Part shown: in pieces, positions 7,318 to 14,520 of the stretch
How the letters are laid out: the number at the start of each line of letters is the position of its first letter
How positions within the stretch are numbered: the first letter of the stretch is position 1
Virus record (IMG/VR): IMGVR_UViG_3300027963_000273
Span: 1-27,725 of that record
Origin: a virus
DNA: 27,725 bases
Reading direction: 5' to 3' (one strand)
Notes under the pieces: generated by a model
Seen by the model: only the letters and a program-made list of their open reading frames with translations
What the model was told of the DNA's origin: nothing
The model's database searches: none
Translations under genes and position numbers: made by a program

Positions 7318-8969
7318 CGAGCACCCTGAGTAACAATATCTATTTCAGTAGCTACAGCAGTTTTCCATGAAGCATTAGTAGGACTCATCTTAATCCTATG
7401 ATAACGACCAGCAGAACGTAACGAAACACGACCTTCAGCATCAGGAGTTACCTCAGTAGTAAAAGATATATCGTCTGATAATAATTCCCTACTGGCAACA
7501 GAAATAGTACCAGTACCAGCATCAATTACTGGTCTTGCAAAAGTAATAATAGACCTTCCTATATCTATATCACCAGATGATATAGAAGCAGATTTATACG
7601 CGCCTGAAAAAGAAACAATTTTTGATCCTATTACACCCAAAAATACAAGAATACCACCAGCAAAAACACGAGAGTCTAATGGCATTCCGTTTGACGTAAT
7701 ATCAAGATTTCCTAATGTTATTGTGCAGTTTGAACTTGCTATAGTTGCACTTGCCGCAGCTTGGAATGTAAATGTATTCGCGTCAACTTTAGTTATCTGA
7801 AATGTTCCATCAACACCAGCACCAGAAGTAGCATCGAATTTTATAAAAGCATTATCTTCTAATCCATGATCTGTTGTAGTATTAACAGTAACAGTTTTTG
7901 TTCCATTTTGTGTGTATGCACCAGTTTTTGTTGTGCTAAAAAAATAAGAATCAAGTTGCTCAAGTGTGGCACTAGGTGTCAGACCAAATGCAATTGATGT
8001 AGCAGTAGTATCAGCATAACTCCAGCGACCTAAATCAATGGAATACAGCAGTAAATAACGACCACCAGACGAATTTTTAAAATTCCATGCGATTAACTTA
8101 CGTACTGGATCAATCGTAGCACTCATCGATGTACGTATTTCGCTAGGAATAGCGTTATCAAAGAACCAACGATTTACTTTTTCAGCACCTATATTTTTAG
8201 TAGTCTGTCCATCACAAGCATAAAATCCATCGTCTGATAGAAAGTACGTAATACCACCGAATTGTGCAATAGAACCGTTAGTAGAACACCCTAAAGTACG
8301 TGAAATAGCATCAAACTGAAAGAAAAATGGAGAACCAACGTAACTCATACGGTAAATGGCTCGTTCCATAAATATCAAGCCATATTCACCACCTGCTAAA
8401 CCTGTAATATCTCCACCTTCAGGAAGAATTTGCGTATCAGCTTGGCTTGTGGATGCTGGAGTCCAATTAGTTTCATTATTAATGTCTGACCAGTAAATCT
8501 TATTAGTATCACTTCCATCATTAGCGGCAACAACAAAGTCGCGCACTACTGTTACATAGTTAGCAACTGGTGCAGAAGCATCTAAATTTGCAAAAGTTGA
8601 TCCTCCAGCCATATCGTAGGCTTGCAATTTATTTACACCATTGGCAATAATCATCTTAGAGCCAAACTGAGTCACATCCCATGATTCAGCAGATGTATAT
8701 GTAGTGCTTACAGAATCTAACGTAATATCGTCAGAATCAAACTTAAACACTTTAGTAGCACCAGCAGCAAATAGGTTTGTCTCTCCTCGATATTTTCCAG
8801 CAAAAGTTATCAATAATGGTTCAATTGCATCAGCAGAATAATTAACTTCCGATTTAAACGGAGCATAACCATTCGTTACAGGATAGCAATTAATAGCATC
8901 TGTAACCGCTCCTGATACGCTAGGCTGATCTGGTAGCCATTCACCAAAGATAATCTTTTGCTTTGCCAT
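7314..8969 (-). CDS. P22 gp10-like tail hub / head stabilisation protein
   Basis: This 551-residue protein resembles the phage stabilisation proteins related to P22 gp10, which form the beta-propeller hub closing the portal channel. The family look is clear in the N-terminal GEWLPDQPSVSG..TDAINCYPV segment, in the repeated beta blades (for example IYWSDINNETNWTPAS at 158-173, GLIFMERAIYRMSYVGSP at 197-214, YFLSDDGFYACDG at 242-254) and in the final LDSRVFAGG near 431-439. Between TLEQLDS (335-341) and NLDITSNGMPLDSR (421-434), where family members usually continue directly, about 80 extra residues form an additional small beta domain (HGLEDNAFIKF...DGTFQITKVDANTFTF). It sits between fibre genes and ejection proteins, as expected for the distal neck. 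Confidence 0.85.
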   Translation of the reverse strand: MAKQKIIFGEWLPDQPSVSGAVTDAINCYPVTNGYAPFKSEVNYSADAIEPLLITFAGKYRGETNLFAAGATKVFKFDSDDITLDSVSTTYTSAESWDVTQFGSKMIIANGVNKLQAYDMAGGSTFANLDASAPVANYVTVVRDFVVAANDGSDTNKIYWSDINNETNWTPASTSQADTQILPEGGDITGLAGGEYGLIFMERAIYRMSYVGSPFFFQFDAISRTLGCSTNGSIAQFGGITYFLSDDGFYACDGQTTKNIGAEKVNRWFFDNAIPSEIRTSMSATIDPVRKLIAWNFKNSSGGRYLLLYSIDLGRWSYADTTATSIAFGLTPSATLEQLDSYFFSTTKTGAYTQNGTKTVTVNTTTDHGLEDNAFIKFDATSGAGVDGTFQITKVDANTFTFQAAASATIASSNCTITLGNLDITSNGMPLDSRVFAGGILVFLGVIGSKIVSFSGAYKSASISSGDIDIGRSIITFARPVIDAGTGTISVASRELLSDDISFTTEVTPDAEGRVSLRSAGRYHRIKMSPTNASWKTAVATEIDIVTQGAR

Positions 8970-8974
8970 ATTCT

Positions 8975-9145
8975 TTAATCAATAAGTTCGTCAGCAACAA
9001 TATCGGCTTTTTCTGATACTTGTGGTTCAGCTTGAGTACGTACCTTTGTTATTAAATCAACAACTTGCACAAATGGTTTATCGCCTAAAGCACCTAACAC
9101 ACGATTAACTTCATCCACAGTTAGCGTCAGTTTAATGTCACTCAT
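8975..9145 (-). CDS. Small conserved phage protein (56 aa)
   Basis: This short gene fills the space between the gp10-like hub gene and the next small gene. It starts at ATG 9145-9143 and stops at TAA 8977-8975. The protein begins MSDIKLTLTVDEVNRVLGAL and continues with a helical segment ending in an acidic tail (EKADIVADELID). The strand-helix start and the short length match a type of small protein often found among virion genes of environmental phages. No function is known. It stops 5 nt before the hub gene start, so it is probably translated from the same message. Confidence 0.7.
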   Translation of the reverse strand: MSDIKLTLTVDEVNRVLGALGDKPFVQVVDLITKVRTQAEPQVSEKADIVADELID

Positions 9146-9189
9146 TTATTACTCCGTTAGTTTCTGTAATTAAGGCTTACAGTTTGCCT

Positions 9190-9474
9190 TTATGCCCAAG
9201 GAAGCCCTTTGTATCCCGTTGTCGCGGGAGCTTGTAGTTGGGTTACCGTATCTTCATAATACGCAACACCAGACTCGGTCAGCGCCGATTTTACCCATTC
9301 AATTACAACACTTTCAGTAAGTTCTTTGTAAGGCAAAAAATCGCCATCTACGTACGGAATTTCAACTTTACCGTTAAGCAAATCACCTACAGAAAATTCA
9401 ACGTCTTTAACAATGTCTTGCTTGCCATCTTGATTCAAGATGCAATTCATATTAGTAATTTTCCACGTAGCCAT
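9190..9474 (-). CDS. Small DUF7936-like phage protein
   Basis: This 94-residue protein begins MATWKITNMNCILNQDGKQD, has a central beta region, then a FLPYKELTESVVIEWVKSAL helix, and ends with GLPWA. This start, the conserved helix and the GLPWA-type end resemble the small phage family I know as DUF7936, whose function is undescribed. A good site (AGGTGA, 5-6 nt spacing) precedes the ATG. It lies directly downstream of the large repeat-containing tail fibre, so it could be a fibre-associated or assembly protein. The family assignment is from memory of the pattern and moderate in strength. Confidence 0.7.
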   Translation of the reverse strand: MATWKITNMNCILNQDGKQDIVKDVEFSVGDLLNGKVEIPYVDGDFLPYKELTESVVIEWVKSALTESGVAYYEDTVTQLQAPATTGYKGLPWA

Positions 9475-9484
9475 ATTTCACCTA

Positions 9485-11392
9485 TTAAGCAATAGCAACA
9501 GTTCTAGCTGTTTCAAGTACGTTTGTACCGTCAGACACAAAGCTAACCATAAAATATCTTGCTGTTGTTGTTCCTGTAACTAACGTGGCAGTTGTCTTAA
9601 ATCCTGTTCCAAAAGTTATTGTGTAAGAAGAAGTGCCACTCGTTAAAACTATTAACGTAAGTCTAGTTCCAGCAGTAGGTACAGTTGTTGTATATGTTGC
9701 AGTAGCGTTAGGAGTAACTTTAACTACGTTGTACGATCCAAATGCCATCGCTGTAGTACCAGCAGAAGGATTGTTATATCCACCAGTAACATTACCAGTT
9801 GCTAAAACTGCTCCAGTTACATCAACAGCAACCGTTGCCGCACTTGTTCCACCAAATCTGCTATTACCAGAAAATGCAGGATTACCAGAAAAAGTACCAG
9901 TTAAAGCAGCACCGTTACTAATTGAAGGAGTCCCACTTAATACAATAGCACCAGAGAAAGTAGGAGTTCCTGTAAATGTTCCAGCTAAAGATGCACCTGT
10001 ACTAATTGATGGTGTACCACTTAAAGTAATTGCACCAGAAAATGTGGGTGTTCCAGTAAATGTTCCTGTTAATGCTCCACCACCACTTAGAGTAACTGCT
10101 CCAGAATACGTATGTGCTCCTGTAAATGTACCACTTAATGCACCGCCACTATTTAACGTAACTGCACCACCAAAATATGCAGTACCAGCCGCAATATAAA
10201 GTGAATATGCATTAGTAATTGTTACGTTAGTTCCGTTTGCTGGTGCTGCTGATATATACAGAGTTGCTGCATTTGTTACTGTTTGAGAAGCAGTTGTTGC
10301 CGCGAATGTTGGAGTTCCTAAACTATTAGCTGCTACTGTTCCAGTTAATCCAGCACTTGATGTATAAGTACCAGTAGCAACACTAATAGCAGGTCCTGTA
10401 GTAGTCCATGCAGCTTGCGATATGTTGCCGCTAACAACAAGTTTATTACCAGTAGTATTAGAAAAAGTACCTGTCCCTGTTGTAGTTGTGGCTCCACCAA
10501 AATACGAAGCACCAGAAGCTATATATAAAGAATACGAACTAGTAATTGTTGTGCCGCCTGCCGCAGTCGGTGCGCCTTCTATATATAAAGTAGTAGCAAG
10601 TTGTATTGTATCGGGGTATTCTCCATCATCAATTTGTAAAGACGAAATTTTAAGTGAATTTACGTTTATTTGTGTAACTGCATATAAGTCTTGGTTTACA
10701 AACGCCCCGCCAGCATTATAAAATCCAAAAGCATTAGTTGTGGTTGGGCTATAACCATTCAAATTTCCTACAGAATCAATGTGCATTCTTGCTGCTGGTG
10801 TTGTAACTGAACCACTAGCTAAACCATAAGTTCCTGCTTTTACTGGCGCAGCACTTCCAACATATATACCAATAGTTTCTGAAGTAGGTCTATAAATCCC
10901 ATAAGTAGGAGCAGTAGAACTTGTGGGTGTAAAACTTTTAGCCGTTGCTGTACCAGTAGTAGCAAAATTAGTACCATCAAAAGTTAGCGCAGAACCAGTA
11001 GCTAATGCACTTGTGCTTGATGCGTAAGGTACTCCATTTGCTGTAAACGTTGCTTGGCTAACATTAATACCTGCACTCGTACCATCAAGATAAAGAGCGC
11101 GGGATGATGGATACGTTAAAAATACAGTAATTGTGCCTGAGAAAGTTACAGCAGAGCCAGAGTTGCTGGATGAAAGAATAGTTGTACGTGTTAGGGTAGG
11201 ACCAGTAGTTGAATATGTACCTAATCCAGCCTCCCAATTACCATTCGTATCGGTAGCTGCGTAATATGTAGTATTAGTATTTCCAACAACAGAAAATGAT
11301 TGAAACCCTGCAATAGCACCACCAAGCGTAAAGCTAACGGTAGTGTTTGCCGTAGCACTCTCTTTTACGCGATCTTTTAATACTAAAGCCAT
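9485..11392 (-). CDS. Large tail fibre protein with tandem shaft repeats
   Basis: The start chosen is the ATG at 11392, which is in a TAATG overlap with the preceding gene and has GAGG 6 nt upstream; an in-frame start five codons earlier is less likely. The resulting 635-residue protein begins MALVLKDRVKESATANTTVS, a conserved tail-attachment start in phage fibres. Residues about 160-200 carry a YGIYRPTSETIGIYVG segment related to that in the other fibre of this window. Two copies of a LYI..AP..GT..TI..(A/S)YSLYIA.G..YFGGA unit follow. A shaft of 22- and 28-residue Gly/Ser/Thr repeats (GTFTGTPTFSGAI type) comes next, and then a C-terminal beta-rich tip. It is very probably a trimeric fibre. 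Confidence 0.85.
   Translation of the reverse strand: MALVLKDRVKESATANTTVSFTLGGAIAGFQSFSVVGNTNTTYYAATDTNGNWEAGLGTYSTTGPTLTRTTILSSSNSGSAVTFSGTITVFLTYPSSRALYLDGTSAGINVSQATFTANGVPYASSTSALATGSALTFDGTNFATTGTATAKSFTPTSSTAPTYGIYRPTSETIGIYVGSAAPVKAGTYGLASGSVTTPAARMHIDSVGNLNGYSPTTTNAFGFYNAGGAFVNQDLYAVTQINVNSLKISSLQIDDGEYPDTIQLATTLYIEGAPTAAGGTTITSSYSLYIASGASYFGGATTTTGTGTFSNTTGNKLVVSGNISQAAWTTTGPAISVATGTYTSSAGLTGTVAANSLGTPTFAATTASQTVTNAATLYISAAPANGTNVTITNAYSLYIAAGTAYFGGAVTLNSGGALSGTFTGAHTYSGAVTLSGGGALTGTFTGTPTFSGAITLSGTPSISTGASLAGTFTGTPTFSGAIVLSGTPSISNGAALTGTFSGNPAFSGNSRFGGTSAATVAVDVTGAVLATGNVTGGYNNPSAGTTAMAFGSYNVVKVTPNATATYTTTVPTAGTRLTLIVLTSGTSSYTITFGTGFKTTATLVTGTTTARYFMVSFVSDGTNVLETARTVAIA
9860..10170 (-). 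repeat. Tandem repeats encoding fibre shaft
   Basis: This coding repeat lies inside the large fibre gene. Units align with a spacing of 66 bases (22 residues) or 84 bases (28 residues, when an extra SGTPSIS-type piece is present); for example, equivalent positions fall at about 9948, 10032, 10098 and 10164. Each unit encodes a variant of GALTGTFTGTPTFSGAITL. The copies have diverged in silent and replacement positions, so the array is old rather than a recent slippage product. It probably sets shaft length. Confidence 0.75.
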
Positions 11393-12168
11393 TATTGCCT
11401 CAACCAAGTATTAGGACTGCTTGCAACTACAGTCCATGAATTATCGTTACTAGATGGAATTATCCATGTACTGCTTTCTGGACTTACTGTATTCCATTGA
11501 GACGTATTACCAGATTCATTACTCCAATTGCTTGAGTTAGGAGTAGTGTCTATCCACTCCTCACCTATTATCTTACCATTAGCGTTTACAGAAGTTACTG
11601 AACTTATAACACCAAATGCGTCATAGGTAGCACTAGATAAACATTCTACGCTTGATAATGCATTTACATAAGCAACATTAGAAAAAGTATAATTAGCTAA
11701 AGCAGAGACTGATGCAGTTCCATTAATAGCACCAGAAGTATCCTGTACCCTAGTCCCATTGGATGCTACCGTAGCAGTACCATTAACAGAGCCAGAAGTG
11801 TTTTGCACTCTAGTTCCATCAGATACTACTGTTGCAGTTGCATTTACACTACCAATACCACTTAAAATTAATAGTGCATTTGTTGTTATAAATGCCGTTG
11901 CGTTAATACTTGCCGATGCATCTACAGGCTGATTCGGTATGCAACTAACGTCAGCTAAACAAGAAACAGAAGCACTAGAACCTGTTTTTATTATTCCATT
12001 AGTGCTAACTGTTGCAGTTCCATCAATATATATGACAGCACTAAAAATTCGTATTGCATTAGCCGCAACATCAGCAGAAGCATTAATACTTGCAGATGCC
12101 TCTACATAACCACCAACATCATCTAGTGTGGCAAATGGACTTTCTGCAAAAGAACTTATGCCAAACAT
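11392..12168 (-). CDS. Repetitive beta-rich tail-associated protein
   Basis: This 258-residue protein begins MFGISSFAESPFATL, a start often seen in small tail proteins of environmental phages. Residues about 20-185 are a degenerate repeat of roughly 20 residues, alternating small polar and hydrophobic residues (SASINASADV, GTATVSTNGI, SGSVNGTATV), as expected for a beta-solenoid or stacked sheet. The last 50 residues hold four or five Trp-containing pieces (SSNWSNES, TSQWNTVS, SSTWIIPS, DNSWTVVA, PNTWLRQ). It lies between a small tail-fibre-type protein and the large fibre and overlaps the latter by one base. A structural role in the tail is likely; the specific role is unknown. Confidence 0.75.
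   Translation of the reverse strand: MFGISSFAESPFATLDDVGGYVEASASINASADVAANAIRIFSAVIYIDGTATVSTNGIIKTGSSASVSCLADVSCIPNQPVDASASINATAFITTNALLILSGIGSVNATATVVSDGTRVQNTSGSVNGTATVASNGTRVQDTSGAINGTASVSALANYTFSNVAYVNALSSVECLSSATYDAFGVISSVTSVNANGKIIGEEWIDTTPNSSNWSNESGNTSQWNTVSPESSTWIIPSSNDNSWTVVASSPNTWLRQ
11731..11850 (-). repeat. 60-base tandem coding repeat
   Basis: Two adjacent 60-base units (about 11731-11790 and 11791-11850) encode near-identical 20-residue peptides of the form NGTRVQDTSGAINGTASV. The DNA copies share long matching pieces such as 'ccagaagt' and 'tagt.ccat' at 60-base spacing but differ at many third positions. They are the clearest part of a longer, more degenerate 20-residue repeat in this protein. 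Confidence 0.7.
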
Positions 12169-12177
12169 TATTTATTT

Positions 12178-12564
12178 CTACGCAAGAGTTACGCTAAGAT
12201 TCCCAACAGAAACCCTAAATATATCTCCAGTAGCAATAGTTTTAGATGCATCCAATGGTGTGTGATACAGCAAGTTTCCAGCAGTTAATGCATCACGAAT
12301 ACCTATGTGAGTTACGGTTCCCCATGATCCACCAGCAGCAGGAAACTCAATAGCAGCACTATTCGTAGATACTCCGTTACTAGGAGCACCCATCGTAATA
12401 GTCTGACGAGCGTAAGAAGTTCCTGATACCTCTGTGCCTGTATCAGCATCAGTAGGATCAGCCGTATATAACGCCAAGTAAATGGTAGTCGGAGCAGTAT
12501 AACTAGTAGCTCTTAACGTACCGTTAATTAACGCATTTTCTAAGTAGTTCGACATCTCTGCCAT
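12178..12564 (-). CDS. Small tail fibre-type structural protein
   Basis: This 128-residue protein belongs to a widespread group annotated as phage tail fibre proteins. Its features are an N-terminal YLENALINGTLRATSY, then TIYLALYTADPTDADTGTEV, SYARQTITMGAPSNG and SWGTVTHIGIRDALTAGNLL, ending in a beta strand (FRVSVGNLSVTLA). This set of motifs, in this order, is diagnostic of the group although its molecular role is poorly defined. A good AGGTAA site precedes the ATG. It lies 3 nt after the head-tail adaptor gene and before the repetitive tail proteins, consistent with a tail-tip or fibre-base subunit. Confidence 0.8.
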   Translation of the reverse strand: MAEMSNYLENALINGTLRATSYTAPTTIYLALYTADPTDADTGTEVSGTSYARQTITMGAPSNGVSTNSAAIEFPAAGGSWGTVTHIGIRDALTAGNLLYHTPLDASKTIATGDIFRVSVGNLSVTLA

Positions 12565-12567
12565 AAT

Positions 12568-13488
12568 TTACCTCACGCTCATTGACATCGGTTGACCACC
12601 ATATTCACTACTCTGGTCAGCCACGCTTATTGTTGAAATTGCACGATCATACAAAGTTCCCCAAGTCTGAAGCCTTGCATCATTCATTAAATATGGAGCA
12701 GCTTCTCCCAATGCAGCATACAACAGAGCATCAGGATAGTTAGCTAAAAATATATTAGATGAAGTAGTGCTGCTTAATACTGTTGGTTTTGCGTAATACA
12801 ACATTTGTACGCTGTAAGTAGTATCAGGAATTGGAGCAAACTGAATCTCTGACGAAAGTATCGTATAGTTTACTGGTTTACCTGAATCAGTAGTTCGTGA
12901 TGTTGCAAAAAATGTATTAGGAGACAGATACTTTACTGGTGATGCAGGATTAGTACGTAAATGTACGTCACGCATCTCTAGGAAGTCCGTAGGGATGCCT
13001 AATGTCTCTTGACCTGATGTGGTATCAGCGCGAGCAACAACAAGCATCTTGCGTGTTCTAAGCTCTCTAGCAAGCCTAGCCTCAGCTAAAGCAATAAAAG
13101 TAGGAATAATAGTCGTTAAATCTGGTCGCGCTAACCAATCAGCAACCATCAATTTAAAGCCAGTATAGTTAGTGAAGTTAGCTGTAGTATCAGGCAACCT
13201 TACTTCAGCCACAACTTTATCAAATAACTGTGACCATGTTGCAATTCTTGCATCGTCTATAAGGTATGGCTGTGCCTCAAGAAGTGAGCCATACAAATAA
13301 ACATCTGGATGTGCTGTTAGAAGCCAATTGGTAGTTACGCTAGTAGATAAGTTAGTTACACCAACAAATCTACGCTGTAACTTAGCTTCGCAAAGATCAA
13401 TAAAATCAGGAATCTCGTCCGTTAAATCAGAACGAGCTAAATAGTTTGCAATTGCAGCTTTTAAGTTTGTATAGCTATTCAATGCCAT
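12568..13488 (-). CDS. Head-tail adaptor with internal partial duplication
   Basis: This 306-residue protein matches the phage adaptor proteins of short-tailed phages that bind the portal ring. The complete adaptor is residues about 106-306: helices (FKLMVADWLARPDLTTIIPT), a central beta domain (about 145-242) and C-terminal helices (YPDALLYAALGEAAPYLMND). Residues 6-97 repeat both helical parts without the beta domain: 6-42 match 108-144 at about half of positions, and 57-97 match 246-286 (18 of 41 identical by eye). A usual family member is about 200 residues, so the first 100 residues are an addition. It follows the glycosyltransferase with 2 nt between them and precedes the tail genes. 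Confidence 0.85.
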   Translation of the reverse strand: MALNSYTNLKAAIANYLARSDLTDEIPDFIDLCEAKLQRRFVGVTNLSTSVTTNWLLTAHPDVYLYGSLLEAQPYLIDDARIATWSQLFDKVVAEVRLPDTTANFTNYTGFKLMVADWLARPDLTTIIPTFIALAEARLARELRTRKMLVVARADTTSGQETLGIPTDFLEMRDVHLRTNPASPVKYLSPNTFFATSRTTDSGKPVNYTILSSEIQFAPIPDTTYSVQMLYYAKPTVLSSTTSSNIFLANYPDALLYAALGEAAPYLMNDARLQTWGTLYDRAISTISVADQSSEYGGQPMSMSVR

Positions 13489-13490
13489 CG

Positions 13491-14177
13491 CTATTTCCCT
13501 GAGTTATGCTTCTCAACTGCATCTTCTTCTACATCTTCCCATCGATACTCATACGTTCCAATGTGACCAATATGCTTAGATAAACTATGATCTACATACG
13601 TCTGGAACCCATTATCTAAGGCTTTGACGCAGAAATGTACATCCTCACCAATGATGCCCTTAGAACCCCAACCTACGTCATACCACGGCTTTTTTATGGT
13701 ATTAAAGACATCTTTGTGGATCATCACTACGCCACCACCAACTGCTGTACAAGGCTCAATACCTTCTTTGCCCCTAGAGTCTATTTTATGCCATGCGTGA
13801 TGAATAATCTTGCCTTCTTCATCTTTTTCTATCTGAAGATTCAAAGCTGTTGGCAATGTTGGCATACGTCTAGTTACCGCATTAACGCCAACAATCGGAA
13901 CATTCCTACTCAACAGTATTTCTATCGTATCAGCAGGGAACCGCATATCTGAGTCAATGAACAGAATGTAGTCACAACCTTCGCTTAACGCAGCATCAAC
14001 CAGCTTTTCTCTCTGGTCGAATATCAACGTACCAGCCATTGTGTACAACTTCAGACTATTCTCACCAGAACCACAGCGAAACTTAGAGTCTCGTCCTACC
14101 ATCTTCGCTAAGTCAAACGCAAAGCCAGTATGAACCTCATCCCTAGCCGGAACACATACGCCAACTGTTATACCCAT
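13491..14177 (-). CDS. Glycosyltransferase, GT-A fold
   Basis: This is a 228-residue putative family-2-like glycosyltransferase. Strand-helix pattern at residues 3-70 is followed by DYILFIDSDMRF (69-80), with the metal-binding DSD at 75-77, and PADTIEILLSRNVPIVGV. A substrate-side segment CTAVGGGVVMI lies near 143-153, and GIIGEDVHFCVKA near 174-186 supplies the ED pair expected as a catalytic base. A final HIGHIGTYEYRW carries conserved histidines. It starts in a TAATG overlap and lies between a small capsid-adjacent gene and the head-tail adaptor. It probably transfers sugar to a virion protein, DNA or host surface; donor and acceptor cannot be read from the sequence. Confidence 0.85.
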   Translation of the reverse strand: MGITVGVCVPARDEVHTGFAFDLAKMVGRDSKFRCGSGENSLKLYTMAGTLIFDQREKLVDAALSEGCDYILFIDSDMRFPADTIEILLSRNVPIVGVNAVTRRMPTLPTALNLQIEKDEEGKIIHHAWHKIDSRGKEGIEPCTAVGGGVVMIHKDVFNTIKKPWYDVGWGSKGIIGEDVHFCVKALDNGFQTYVDHSLSKHIGHIGTYEYRWEDVEEDAVEKHNSGK

Positions 14178-14473
14178 TAGATATTACCCCTATAGACTTT
14201 CCATTGTGCATTATCGGAATCATTGAGCCATCGAGCAAAACCAGCATCATCAACGATTACAAAGCCCTTCATAATACCCTTTTTATTCAAGTCATCAATG
14301 ACCGTAAAAGGTATCCTAGCTATGTGGTGTAAGTCGTTTAGATTTCCTGTCCTTGCCTTGTCTGCCTCTCTGATATGGTTGTTACTATCAAGTATCTCAG
14401 TAACATCCTGTTTAGTTTCGATGATAATCCCACCATCACCGTCCGCATGAACAACCTGTTGTCTATAGTCCAT
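14177..14473 (-). CDS. Conserved capsid-adjacent small protein
   Basis: This 98-residue protein begins MDYRQQVVHADGDGGIIIET and continues as mixed helices with IARIPFTVIDDLNKKGIM and a C-terminal FARWLNDSDNAQWKVYRG. The layout (beta start, 'DVTEILD', 'ARIP', 'WLNDPDN'-like end) is familiar from small proteins that follow the major capsid gene in many short-tailed phages, but their role is not established. GAGG lies about 4 nt before the ATG, and the gene is separated from the capsid gene only by a strong hairpin. A minor head or head-completion role is plausible from position. Confidence 0.75.
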   Translation of the reverse strand: MDYRQQVVHADGDGGIIIETKQDVTEILDSNNHIREADKARTGNLNDLHHIARIPFTVIDDLNKKGIMKGFVIVDDAGFARWLNDSDNAQWKVYRGNI

Positions 14474-14487
14474 AAGTCCTCGTAAAT

Positions 14488-14513
14488 GCCCCCAGAGACG
14501 AATCCCTAGGGGC
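14488..14513 (-). terminator. UUCG-loop hairpin after the major capsid gene
   Basis: On the minus strand an 11-nt arm GCCCCTAGGGA (14513-14503) is followed by a TTCG loop (14502-14499) and an arm TCTCTGGGGGC (14498-14488). All 11 positions pair if two G-U pairs are allowed, and A(UUCG)U closes the loop. It starts 7 nt after the capsid stop codon. The bases after the hairpin are ATTTACG, so the U tract is short and termination would be partial at best. It may act as a leaky terminator or an mRNA 3'-end stabiliser that raises capsid expression over the genes beyond. The hairpin is seen directly; the function is inferred. Confidence 0.7.
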
Positions 14514-14520
14514 TATTCAA

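Noticed and set aside
9860-10170. Regular repeats that could suggest a CRISPR array
   Set aside because: Units are adjacent, divergent and in frame with a fibre gene; there are no unique spacers and no cas genes.
9633-10199. Plus-strand open frame of 188 residues, Val/Pro/Ala-rich
   Set aside because: It is the complement of the fibre repeat array; low complexity and repeat structure come from the minus-strand gene.
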